Part shown: positions 24,194 to 36,202 of the stretch, in pieces
Numbering within the stretch: position 1 is the first letter of the stretch
How the letters are laid out: each line of letters begins with the position of its first letter
Source of the DNA: Glycine soja
Taxonomy: Eukaryota > Streptophyta > Magnoliopsida > Fabales > Fabaceae
Assembly: GCF_004193775.1 (NCBI RefSeq)
Contig: NC_041002.1
Span: 7,799,261 to 7,863,260, forward strand
Direction: 5' to 3'
DNA length: 64,000 nucleotides
Position numbers and translations under genes: made by a program
Notes under the pieces: generated by a model
What the model saw: the letters and a program-made list of their open reading frames with translations, nothing else
What the model was told of the DNA's origin: nothing
Database searches by the model: none

Positions 24194-25540
24194 TGATAAC
24201 TACTAAATAATTGTGAATTAATAGTAGTTAAATAATCAAATTTTGGCTTAAAATTAATTATTTAGCAGTTATTTATAATTAAAAGTTGAAAAATTAATTA
24301 AATTGAATTTCTGGTTGCAGATACGAAAAATGAGGTTACATTAAGCAAAAAGGGCAACAGAAATGAAGAGAAAGAAGGAATTCTGAAGCAGGCCCAACCC
24401 AACAGTGGCGCTAAGCGCGCGTCAGGCGCTAAGCGAGCAACCAAATGCAGGCGCTAAGCGTGGCGTTAAGCACGAAGGAGCAGAAACCGTTACGCGCGCT
24501 AAGCCCAGCTAGGCGCCCAGCGCGCGATCCAACAGAAGCACAGGCTAAGCCTGCAGGGCGCACTGAGCGCGCGATCTGAACGCGCTAATCGCGAGGTGTC
24601 ATGCTGAGCGCGACTATGAAGGCCCAAAAGCCCACTTCAGCAACTATAAATAGAGAGCCAGACCCAAGGAATCATCACCTCGTCTCAGAGCACTGTTCTT
24701 AGCACTTCAAGCCTGAGCTCTCCCTTCTTTCTTTATATTCTTGGTTTTTATCCCCATTCTTTCTTTCACCCCCAGTTGTAAGCCCTCAATGGCCATGAGT
24801 GGCTAATCCCCTAGTTAGGGCCTGGCAGGCCTAAAAAGCCAACGATGTACGATGTGCTTCAAGAATTATCAATGCAAAGGGAATTTATTCCAGGTTTTTC
24901 TGTTCTAATTCTTTTCTTGTTATCTTGCATTTGTTCTTAAATTTCTTTTGGGTTTTATTCACTCGGGAGAGGGTATTTCCTAATAAGGATTTAAGAATTA
25001 ATGCATGCATTAGTTTTAGGGGTTATACACTTGGGGAAAGGGTAACACCTAACAGAACATCTTAAGAAAAGAATCCTTGGGTTAGCATTGCTAGGCATAG
25101 AATGATAACCCACTGCCCATGCATTTAAGCAACATCTAGAACTTAACCTTAATGCATTTTAATTATTGAATCTTCACACAGGCATTTGGGAGATAGGTAG
25201 TTAAAATAGGCTTGCCAACGTGAGGCATCAGGGGCAAGTAATTAACAGTGTGGGTAGAACTAATACCAATGCATTGGTAATGAATATCATATTTACATGC
25301 ATCGTAGGCCAATTGGGTTTGTCCGGTCTTGACATCTTTATTAATTGTTTTGCTTTTAAACTATTTGAATTGGTAACCACCCCTTATTTCTGCATTTATT
25401 TCTGCCTTTATTATCTTTACTCATACTTACAAATTGAGAAGTATTTAATAAAGTGCAATAAAATCCCTGTGGAAACGATACTCGGACTTCCGAGTTTTAC
25501 TACTTAAGAGCGATGTGGTACACTTGCCAAAGTCTCATCA
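24194..25540 (+). repeat. Right LTR of the same retrotransposon
   Basis: Matches the left LTR along its length. It carries an extra CGCGTCAGGCGCTAAG-type insertion near 24415, that is, one more copy of the GCGCTAAGCG unit, showing that these motifs change in number. Confidence 0.85.
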
Positions 25541-26795
25541 ATATTCCATCCAGTCACTGTAACAATTGCCTTGCATGTCAATTTGGGGAAGTCGATCAAG
25601 ATTCATTGGATCAACATGGATATCTTGTTGTAGTCTAAATTATAGCTTGACCCAATTTGTTTGATGTCATTTCACAATCAGAAAACAAATAATTGTAGTA
25701 CATGCAGACCAAATCTTCCTGTCTCTGTATGCATGTCTCGGTAGGTGTTATTCAAATTCTCTATTTGGGACACAAGAAAACTGAAATATATGTTAACAAT
25801 GCAACATTAGTAAATGTTAATATGTGCATATTGATGGTGCATTTCATGATAGTATTATACCTCATGGCTCTCCATATGATTTGTACGAGATCTATATCTG
25901 ACCAAGTCACCATGAGGTGTGATCCTATATTCTAATGTACCACCACACTATCTGAAATGTAAAAGATACAAAAATAGTATTCATTGTAATGTTATAATAC
26001 ACGTCATTGAAATTAAAAGCTTGGATTTTGCTATATGTAAATAACCTTTTAGCAAGTGGATAAGTTGTTTCGTAGGACTCTTGGTGCAATAAAAGGCATG
26101 CGGTACCAAGCCCATGACTGCAATAGTATGGCACAACCACCCATAACTCGATCAACCTTCGATGATGTCTGTCATAGTTCTCTGTACAGGTTTGCTAAAT
26201 AAGCCGAACTCCGACTATATTTTTTTATGTTGTTCAAATCATGTAATAGGTTCAAATACATTAGATGAACTTTATTTCCAGATTTATTAGGAATTAAAGC
26301 ACCGCTAATCATGTACATTATGTAAGCTTTATACCTACATTGTAGCTGGTGTGTTGTTGGTTATTTAGGCCATGGTGTGCGCAAGATGCTAAGGAACCAT
26401 GTAAGCTTCCGTGCAGCTCCCTTGCGTGTATTTTTTAGAGGGATTTCCCCTAGTAACTCGTCGCATAACTTATCCCAATGTAAGAAGCTAGGTCCAGTCA
26501 CAACACAATCATAGACTCTAATGCCTAGATGCAATGCAACATCTTTGAGTGTGATGGTGCACTCACCCCATGACAGGTAAAAGGTGTGTGTTTCAAGCCT
26601 CCATCATTCAACCAATACAAGATAAATTCTACACTGTTTGATTAGGGCAATATGTTGGAACCCGATAGACAATAATAATGGTATAATTTGTGGTTATGGT
26701 TCAGGTATTGTATGGTAACATGAAGTGATTAAGTCGTTATTCGTGGTACGTGAATGGTGAATGTGTTGATGACGCAATAGAGGTTTATGAGTCAT

Positions 26796-27074
26796 GACAA
26801 CGATGTTAAATGGTAAACGGAGTACAAATGATATAAAATTTGAAGTTGGGTGATGAAAATGTGGTATTGACATGAACTTCCCATCTATTTATCATATAAA
26901 CTGTGTTGAGATTCCAAAGCACATTCACACTTTATCTCATTGTAAGGCTTCAAGATTCCAAAGCACATTTTTAATTTGTCTCATTCTAATGCCTCGATAT
27001 TTAAAAACACATTAACTCAAATATGCTAGTGTCACGCATCGAGATTCCAATTCACGTGAACCATGGATCTATGA
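26796..27074. promoter_or_regulatory. Divergent promoter region of MULE A
   Basis: This 280-bp gap lies between the PMD gene (minus) and the PB1-like gene (plus). It holds about one copy of the unit with GATTCCAAAGCACATT and CATCGAGATTCCAATTCACGTGAA that is repeated three times at 43550-44135 in MULE B. Promoter function is inference from position. Confidence 0.45.
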
Positions 27075-27518
27075 TTGATTGTATATATAAATGCACCATA
27101 TCACCAAAGACTTTGCACAATTACATCAAATCAAATTGTGAAAGTAAACAGAGAGAGCAAGCAAAATAAGTCAAAGCCAATTTGTGCGTGCGTTTATATC
27201 AATGGTGAAATCATTCAAAGTTCAAGTGCAAATGCTGTTTTCAAAGGTGACAACACAAAATCATTACTGTTGAATCCAACAATGGTGCTGCCAAACATAA
27301 TCACCGCAATACAATCATCAATTACAAATAATGATGTTACTCCTATAATTATTGCACTTTGGTATCATTGTCCTGTATATGAATTCAATGGTCAAGTTCA
27401 ATATAGGGCAGTTCAAATTATTGATGAAAAAGGTGTTTTGTGCATGTTTCATACATTTGCGAATATGGAAAGTGTAATATGTATGGAACTTAAGTTTATG
27501 TTCATAATTCATTATTAG
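27075..27518 (+). CDS. MULE A one-domain PB1-like protein, open frame
   Basis: 147 codons, uninterrupted. From residue 38 it matches the minus-strand gene 43016-43441 of MULE B: KPICACVYINGEIIQSSSAN, a basic-acidic KGDNTKSLLL, NPTMVLPNIITAIQ, a WYHCPVYEFNGQVQYRA strand, and a hydrophobic end. The B copy starts right at MRSEPICAYV. Here that ATG is lost and the first 37 residues read from ordinarily untranslated leader, so the true N-terminus is doubtful. The C-terminus is about 25 residues shorter, after a frameshift. I do not recognise a function; the fold looks PB1-like. Confidence 0.55.
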   Translation: MIVYINAPYHQRLCTITSNQIVKVNRESKQNKSKPICACVYINGEIIQSSSANAVFKGDNTKSLLLNPTMVLPNIITAIQSSITNNDVTPIIIALWYHCPVYEFNGQVQYRAVQIIDEKGVLCMFHTFANMESVICMELKFMFIIHY

Positions 27519-27759
27519 CTACTCAATTTAATAACCTAAGTTGGGTCGAGATGGAGCAGAAGTTGCACAATCCCCTAAAATTAAAATGAATAATTTAACA
27601 TATTTTATTTTTGTATTGCATTTAAGTTTTTCTCAATCTTTATTATTTATTTGTAGTTGTTGCACGCTTTGAAGTTGTTATTTTTAATTTACTTCAATAA
27701 TAATAGGCTACACATGCATGATTTCAGAGATGCAGAATAGTGTCATACCTAACCCTCAC

Positions 27760-28790
27760 ATGCATCGACAACCCCATTAATGTGTGGTGTTGTACACTGT
27801 TCACTCATATGTGTATGTTTAGCGCATTAACGTGGTTGTCAACAATCCACAAGGGCCCGTGTGCAATGTGGAACATTGCGGTCAACACTTTTGTGATGTA
27901 CATTAATGTATGGTGTTGCACATTATTCACTCACATGCGTACATTTACCCCATTAACGTGGTTCTCAACAATCCATGTGGGTTCGGCGCATGATGTGGAA
28001 TATTGCGGTCAACACTCATGATGCAATAGAAAGTCTGTCATGTGTTGCACGATGTTCACTCACATGCAAACATTTATCGCATTAATGTGGTTCTTAACAA
28101 TCCACATGGGCTCGACGCGCAATGCGGAACACTGCGGTCAACACTAATGATGCAACGTACAATTTGTCATGTACATTAATTTATGGTGTTGCACATTTTT
28201 CACTCACATGCGTACATTTACCCCATTATCGTGGTTCTCAACAATCCATATGGGTTCAGTGCATGATGTGGAACATTGCGGTGAACACTCATGATGCAAT
28301 AAAAAGTCTGTCATGTACATTAATGTGTAATGTTGCACACTGTTCACTCACATGTGAATGTTTACCGCATTAACGTGGTTCTCAATAATCCATATAGGCT
28401 CGACGCACGATGCAAAACAATACAGTCAACACTCATGATGCAAAAGACAGTTTGTTATGTACATTAATGTGTGGTGTTGCACACTCTTCACTCACATGTG
28501 AACGTTTACCGTATTAACGTGGTTCTTAACAATCCGCATGGGCCGACGTGCGATGCGGAACACTGCAGTTAACACTCATGATGCAATGGATAGTCTGTCA
28601 TGTACATTAATGTGTGGTGTTACACACTGTTCACTCATATGCGTATGTTTACCCCATTAACGTGGTTCTCAACAATCTGTGTGGGCCCGACGCGTGATGT
28701 GGAGCACTGCGATCAACATTCATGATGCAAAAAATAGATTGTCGTCCTTGGAAATTTATGCAACTGCACAATATTCACTCACATGCATTG
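27760..28790 (+). repeat. Tandem array, about 144 bp x 8, in MULE A
   Basis: The motif TTCACTCA(C/T)ATG recurs at about 27799, 27926, 28055, 28199, 28343, 28487, 28630 and 28774. Each unit also has CATTAACGTGGTTCTCAACA, GCGGAACA(C/T)TGCGGTCAACAC and CTGTCATGTACATTAATG. MULE B keeps only about 1.5 units (42640-42860). Short frames read through it because it is repetitive. Confidence 0.88.
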
Positions 28791-28905
28791 AATATCCTAC
28801 CTAATCCTCGTACCTAACTTTGCCACCTAACCCTCCTAGCTAACCTTCTCACCTAACTTTCCTACCTAATTTTGCCACCTGACTCTAGTACCAAACTTTC
28901 TCACC
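28791..28905 (+). repeat. CCTAAC-type minisatellite in MULE A
   Basis: Short units around CTAACTTTCC(T)ACCTAA lie upstream of the transposase start, inverse counterpart of 42380-42620 in MULE B. Confidence 0.7.
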
Positions 28906-29016
28906 TTATATATAATCTCACCATTTCACAACATATCACACAATAACATTATCACAAAACAAACCTCTATCCATAACTCTCACGGTCTTCCCACTCGTAT
29001 CCCACAAGTGCCACCC

Positions 29017-31582
29017 ATGGCTCTACCTAAAGAAATTGCGATTGTCATTTACCACCATGCTCACATTGCAGACGACTCGGTTCAGGGATCAGTGTACACA
29101 TGTGCGAACCCAATATTTCTATACGTGAGTCATTCTATTATGTTAACATAATTGATTCAGAAAATTAACAATTGTTTCCCTACTCGGACAACTGAAAAAG
29201 TTGCTAAATTGTTACATTGTGTCCCTATTTCATTTCATCGGGGTCAGACATGTTGTATTTCATCATAACTACTCGACAATGACAATCTCAAAGGCATGGT
29301 GAAAATAATTCTCCAGAATCCACAATTGAATTATGCCGAATTATATACTGTTACTGACCTTATTCCTCAACCACAACCACCGTCTCCCCAACCATTGTGT
29401 CCACAACTACAACTACCGCATCCACAACAATTAACATACAACAACCTGGACCTTAATGATCCAGTCTTCATATAACAACCTCGAAACACAAGAAGCCTTT
29501 GACATTTATACTTCATATACACAAATATTATCCCAAGATGATTCTTTTTTTGATGCCCAACAAACCTTCTTTGACCAACAAAATCATCCTTCATCACAAT
29601 ATTTTATGTCACCCTCACAACAACCACAAACATAAACATTAAACCGAAATGAACATCCAATCACTAACGAAGATCCTATTATACGATTTCAAGAGGAAAA
29701 CATGGATGGTTTTAGTAAGGATGAGGATCACCGGTTCTTTGATCACATCAATCACCAAAGCGATGACAAGGGTGTTGGCGGACCAATGTCACCTCCGTTG
29801 CAATATCACCAACCTAGGTGTCCAGTGGACTTGAACCTTAATCACCTACCACACTACATTGATCGACACCATTTCGTTCAACAACAATGTACAACTATAA
29901 ATCAGTGTACTTGAGGTTGACATGACCTTCGATGAAAAAACATAATGTATTCGAGCAATCAAAGAATACAACATCAGAAATTATTTTGATTGCAGAACAA
30001 TATATTTTGACCAGAACTAGTGTGTAAATCACATGAAAATGATTGTACATGGAGCCTAGGCGCATGCAATTCAAAGAGTTATAAGAAATGGATTATCAAG
30101 AGTATCAAATATCAAAGATCATCACATTTGTCTCACGCCCATACTCAGACAAGATCATCGGCAACTCAACAAACACGTCATAGCACATATCGTCCAACCA
30201 ATTGTCAAAACAAACCCTACAATCTCCATTAAGACATTGGTTGTAGAGATCAAAACGTTCATGAATTATACTCCATCCTACAAAAAGACATGGTTATCAA
30301 AGCAAAAATCGTTGGAGATGATTCATGGAAATGAGGAAGAATCATATGTCAAGCTGCCAAAACTTTTGGGAGCTTTGCAATCTTGTGTTCCTGAGACTGT
30401 GGTCGCTACTAAAAAAAATCCGTGTTTGAATGGGAGAAATCGTATCGGGCAAAAAAAATGTCTAAACGTGTCTTTTGGTTATTTGGTCCATGCAATAGGT
30501 TTGCATATTGCAAACTCATAGTACAAGTAAATGGTACATGTCTTTGCAGGGAGTATACTGACACATTATTGATAGCTACAACACAAGATGGAGCTAACCA
30601 TATCTTCTGAGTTGCCTATGCCATTGTAGCAGGAGAGACAACTTGTGTGTACTATCTTTCCTAAAGAATTTTGAGAAGACATGTTATTCTACAAATGAAC
30701 ATTTCTCTCATTTCAAATAGGCACCCCTCGATTATAAGTGCCTACAACAATCCAACTAACTTATGGGTTTAGGACACATCCCATTTCTTATGCATGCGCC
30801 ACATTGCACAAAATTTCCTTCGCGGTAACTCAAATTGCAAACATTTGAAGAAATCACTCATGTTGGCGGGTGAACATCTATTTTATTTCTTCGCTAAACT
30901 TTATTTTGAATCAAATTTCATGATGCAATAGATTGATTTAATAATTATAGGTTACGCATACACGGAGAAGATGCATGGGCGACATCTTGGGGATATCCGT
31001 GCGAATAATCCAAGTGCAATGGCTTGATCAATTACCCAAAAAAACTTGGGTACAATGCTTTGATAAGGGAAAACGTTAGGGACATATGACTATAAATTTG
31101 TATGAATTGATTAATTCCATGTTAAAAGACACAAGGCGAGATTTGCCAGTGTCATCATTGGTTGAGAAGACGTACTTCAAGATCACAAACCTCTTTGCGA
31201 TTAGAAGAGACAATGATCAACTCTGGCTCACAATATTCCAAAGTTGTCTCTGAATGAATAGTCATTAACAAGAATCAAATACACATTGTTAACCAGTTCC
31301 ACATACACAACCACACATTTATTGTAACATAGACTCAATCCCCACTTCAAATACCCAAATCATTTGGAAGGGTTTATGGTCATGTTACAATCCCAAAATT
31401 GTGATTGTGGTGAAGATCAGGCTAAACACTTACCGTGTTCTCATGTAATGATTGTCTGTAAATCTGTCAATGTTGATCTCACGAAGAAGATCAGTAGGAT
31501 CTTGATCCAAGGAAAAAGAGGACCGCAAAGGATTGTCCGATTAACTGGCATTCCTAATATAGACGAAGAAAAAAATGAATGA
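29017..31582 (+). pseudogene. MULE A transposase
   Basis: Starts MALPKEIAIVIYHHAHIADD, an N-terminal PB1-like domain, then a long Pro/Gln linker (29350-29700) and an acidic stretch. Next comes a MuDR-type DNA-binding part (VTWLQIHF-like region near 29920-30150), the MULE DDE domain with IVQVNGT and LLIATTQDGANHIF (30510-30605), a middle part near 31000-31150 (VQCFDKGKR), and a SWIM zinc finger CDCGEDQAKHLPCSH with all C and H ligands (31390-31445). The first catalytic Asp, part of a VDGT motif in the family, is Asn here. Many stops and frameshifts are present and the C-terminal segment is partly deleted. It would bind the TIRs and cut and paste the element if intact. Confidence 0.85.
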
Positions 31583-31637
31583 AAAAATAAAAAAATGTAA
31601 AATTTATTGGCAACAAAATTATAATATAAGCAATTAA

Positions 31638-31734
31638 ACTAATGTACTTTATGTAATAAATAGAAATTGGTGTATATTGAAAAAATATTGGAGAGAAAAG
31701 ATGTATTTGAGAAAAAAAAAATCCCATTTCAAGG
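31638..31734. repeat. Right TIR and target duplication of MULE A
   Basis: Positions 31638-31724 are the inverted copy of about 14253-14340 (shared core: TTCTCTCCAATATTTTT, CAATATACAC, TTTCTATTT, ATTAG). Positions 31725-31734 repeat CATTTCAAGG. Confidence 0.8.
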
Positions 31735-33568
31735 CACTTTACAACCACTGAAAATTTTAATGATCAACACTTAATTATATACTTTTATGATGCGCTACAT
31801 ATATTATTCTACGCAATGACATGTGATTATTGAAAATGGTTTTGATAATATGGTGGTATAATTGGTTTCTGGCAAATGTTAATGAATCTTGACTTACATT
31901 TTGACAGAGAAGAATTGTTTTATTTCTGTAAAATATCTAAAGTCCATTTTTAATCTTTGTAAAAAAAATTGTTTTATTTTTTTTATCTTCATAAAATTTA
32001 AATGATTTTTTTGGTATGGAGTTAAATTTAAATACAACCAAACTTAGGTGTCTCATGTTTCACCACTAAAAGTTAAACACACGGTTCTTTATTTTATTTT
32101 TTTTTTCTATTTTTTTGTTTTCTTTTTCTTTCTCATTCCCCAATCTTCAACAACACCATCTTCCTCACCCCCACCCCTAGCGAGTTCTGCACCCCTTAAT
32201 CGCATCAACCCCAACCACATAATTTATCAAGAGTTCTAAACAGAAATGACATATGCTCCTGCTAGCAAGAAGTTCACACTCCACATATTAGGAAACAAAT
32301 TCACATATTATGGAATGTTCTTTTGAACCGGAGGACTAGCTAATTCATGATTTAACCGGTTGAATAGGCCAATCTTCCATTGGATTGATCCGTTGAACCA
32401 CCGGTTTGGGCGATTCATAACAGATTTTACCAGTTTATATCACTTTTTTATGGAATGTTCTTTTGAACCGGAGGACTAGCTAATTCATGATTTAACCGGT
32501 TGAATAGGCCAATTCAATCCAATTTTTAAATAATAATACATCTAATGGTAATACAAGACATGGTGTGGTCAGAAATCTAATTAAAAGTGACAATGTCTCA
32601 CTTGAGTATGTAAAATGTGAGAAATAGGAAAATAGTCCTGGATCTGTCGAGGGGATTAAATCCATGAGTGGAGGAAAGTATGGTGAACACTCGTTGAGTA
32701 GTCAAATGAAGCCATATGAATACCCTATGCACTATATACTTTTCATTCCTATGGCACTTCGTAGTGTTATCGTTTTTGTTTTCTACACCATCTGTGAAAA
32801 ACCTTCCACAAGTCCTCCTTAGTGAACGTTTTGGAGAATTTGGGGAAGAAAAACATTGAGATGCCATTGTTTGTCTTTCTGTGTCCATATCTCTAACTAC
32901 CTTGAGTGCCCTCTCATATTCTCTAAATCAAAGATCAACATCCTATTCTCTTTCTTGCTTTCAATTTAACCAGTTAACTTAAGAGTCATGCACTTAGAAC
33001 AATGATTATTGTAACAACACAATTTTCTTTTTCATTTCTTTCCTAATGTATATATCTTTTATTTCTCCTAAAAAATATTATAAAATATGCACCGAATTTT
33101 ATTTCTGTTCTATTTTTTTATAATTAAAAAAGTTAGGGGAGCAAAAGGCCCCACACCAACAAATAATTTTCATCATTGGTCACATTATTTTTTTAATCTA
33201 TAAAAATCAAATATATTAAATGAGATATATAATAGCTCATACATCTTGTTGAAATTAGATTCCTTGACACCGGTCACACAGTTTGTTTCTTATGTAAATG
33301 GTCCCAATGATTAAAACTCTAATATTTCAAGCATAATGGACAAGTGAGCATCATCAATTGAAAAACATTGCAAGTTTAAACTCGGGCACCATCAATAAAT
33401 TAGGCGCAATAAGCAAGTGATATTAAGGAATCTAAGTTCAGGTTAAACAATACTACAATAGAGCTGGAATATTAATTGATGTACGTATTTGTGTTTTTTT
33501 CTCTGGCATGTGCATGTGCCTGCCTATATATAACTAATCTTAATTGTTTGAGGTATGATCGAATATTA
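31735..33568. other. Intergenic, with a 66-bp direct repeat
   Basis: No gene seen. Positions 32308-32373 and 32448-32513 are identical over 66 bp (TTATGGAATGTTCTTTTGAA start, GAATAGGCCAAT end). The surroundings are rich in AACCGGTT-like words. The frame at 32598-32888 is not recognisable. Confidence 0.6.
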
Positions 33569-33576
33569 CATGTAAA

Positions 33577-34936
33577 TAAGGTCGTGTATAGATATTTTGG
33601 GGCCTAAGACGAAAATATTAAAGGGATCTTTTTTTTACAAGAATTTTTATATTTTGGGGCCTAAGATATTGAAAATTGTCATGTCCGATAGGACCCTTTT
33701 CTATCATTAAATCTGTAAATTTTCCATCAATATTTTTCCATAGTCCTGGGTCATAAATATTTGTAGGTACTTCACTAGAAGTGTTATTATGCTCAACATT
33801 CCCTTCTACTCCTATTTCTAAAATATTGTCTTCTAGTTCTTGATTGAAATTATGATTATTTGTGTTGTCAGTATTATTTATAGGTGGTTGTTCTATCACG
33901 TTTTCACCATTATCAGTATCATCTCAAGGTGGTTGTTCTACATCGTTGTCAGTATTATCTATAGGTGGTTGTTCTATAACATTTTTCCTCGTTGTCAGTA
34001 TGATCTATCAGTGGTTGCTCTATCACATTTTCATCTATTGAACTTGCTTTTGCGTAATTTTTATGAATAATAACAAATTTATCAAGGGCACTACGTTGAG
34101 ATTCAATTAGCTTTTCAACTTTTCATTTTTTCTTCAATTTTTCATAACCAGATTCATACTTTTTATTTGACATTTTCTTTTGTAAATAATCAAAATAAAA
34201 AAAATTAACTGAATATTAAAGAAATTTAAATAAACTAAACTCTAAAATAAACTCTAAAATAAATATAGAAAATGATGATCAATGAACAGAACGATAGAAT
34301 CTGAAATTGGAAACAAACAGAGATTTTGTTGTTTAGATGTTGTGTCAGGCGTAAGGGTGTTACGTGATACGTGTTGTATTGCTGCATACCCAGAGTCATG
34401 CCCGTGAAATGAATCGTTCCACCAATCCACCGGGATGGAGATGAAAGGCTCCGTACGCGGGACGCTGGGATGTATGCGGTTTATAAGCGTTCAGAATCCA
34501 GACGATGTCAAATCCAGAGAGGTTGAGCCGTGGAGACAAAGTTTGATCAATAGACAATAGGTTTCATTCAAGGAAAGGAGAATAATAGATTTTTTTATGA
34601 ACAGAAGATGAGGAGATGAAAAAACGTGAAGAATGGGTCTGGAGAGTGAGATACGTTAGTTAGGGAATTGAGATGGGTTAAAGGAAAGTTAATAGGGATT
34701 TACTTTTTTGGGATAAATAAAATACTTTAAATGACATTAATTGTGATATTGGTTAATTTTTAAAAAGATGATATTGATTGACTAATTTTTAGGGAAGAGA
34801 GAGATTCTAAATTATTTTATTTTGATCAGTTAAAATTTGTTAATAGTTAGTAATAAAAAAATTTTGGGGCCTAAAAAATTTTTTTTTTTGGGCCTTAGAC
34901 TGATGCCTAATTTGCCTTGCATCTTGCACGACCCTG
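33577..34936 (-). mobile_element. Deleted hAT element with ZMYM1/TTF-type N-terminus
   Basis: Ends: TAAGGTCGTG on the left, CACGACCCTG on the right, an imperfect inverted pair of hAT type. The 8-bp target duplication CATGTAAA lies at 33569-33576; its partner is at 36195-36202 because another element has since inserted in it. The inside keeps only the first part of the transposase gene and unrelated-looking filler with GGGGCCTAA repeats near both ends. Confidence 0.8.
33640..34173 (-). pseudogene. N-terminal fragment of a hAT transposase (zinc finger MYM-type 1-like)
   Basis: From ATG 34173 the minus strand reads MSNKKYESGYEKLKKK, a stop, then KVEKLIESQRSALDKFVIIH and later VPTNIYDPGLWKNIDG and IEKGPIGHDNFQYL. 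These are typical of plant TTF-zinc-finger hAT proteins. Between them, 33840-34030 is an expanded set of IEQPPI/NNTDN-like units with frameshifts. The zinc finger, the DDE domain and the dimerisation domain are absent. Confidence 0.75.
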
Positions 34937-34940
34937 CATG

Positions 34941-36190
<1,250 letters not shown>

Positions 36191-36202
36191 CCTTCATGTA
36201 AA

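Larger units (their letters stand above)
19832..25540 (+). mobile_element. Non-autonomous LTR retrotransposon inserted in the PMD gene
   Basis: The LTRs are 19832 to about 21159 and 24194-25540. Both begin TGATAACT and end near AAAGTCTCA; the right one reads on to TCATCA. ATATT flanks the element at 19827-19831 and 25541-25545 as a 5-bp target duplication. The PPT-like TTAGGGGATTT precedes the right LTR. The LTRs are very similar, with scattered substitutions and an 18-base indel near 24415, so the insertion is fairly recent. The 3-kb interior has no Gag, protease, RT or integrase, only a gene with a plant-transposon-protein domain (21607-22863). It must rely on enzymes of another element. 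Confidence 0.88.
19257..26795 (-). pseudogene. MULE A plant mobile domain (PMD) gene, split by a retrotransposon
   Basis: Counterpart of 44255-46084. It starts at ATG 26795 (MTHKPLLRHQHIHHS), continues through GFQHIALIKQC, WGECTITLKDVALHLGIRV, GPSFLHW and AYIMYMISGALIPNKSG, and a short intron, to about 25546. It resumes on the far side of the LTR element at 19831 with AEWINIWKN and VTHTLEYMEWYRKNT, and ends in the low-complexity tail RRNLQRNQRPPPYRTGHR. PMD (aminotransferase-like) proteins are plant proteins of unclear biochemistry. Host members (MAIN/MAIL1 type) act in silencing and genome stability, and many relatives sit in transposons. Several stops, frameshifts and the 5.7-kb insertion make this copy dead. 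Confidence 0.8.
14253..31724. mobile_element. MULE 'A': multi-gene Mutator-like element with nested insertions
   Basis: The left end starts GGAATTTTTTCC and the right end, reverse-complemented, GGATTTTTTTTTTC. The ends stay alignable for about 85 bp, including CTCTCCAATATTTTT and CAATATACAC. CATTTCAAGG lies directly outside both ends (14244-14253 and 31725-31734), the 9-10 bp target duplication expected of Mutator elements. Inside, from left to right: two PB1-like-domain genes (minus), a PMD gene (minus), a PB1-like gene (plus) and a MULE transposase (plus). An RTE LINE, a probable solo LTR and a 5.7-kb LTR retrotransposon are later insertions; without the two defined ones the element is about 10.7 kb. 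All genes are decayed. It matches MULE B (38905-50200) in gene order but lies in the opposite orientation. Confidence 0.85.

Noticed and set aside
27740..28373. Two plus-strand frames of 83-93 codons
   Set aside because: They read through the 144-bp tandem array and repeat themselves; no protein features.
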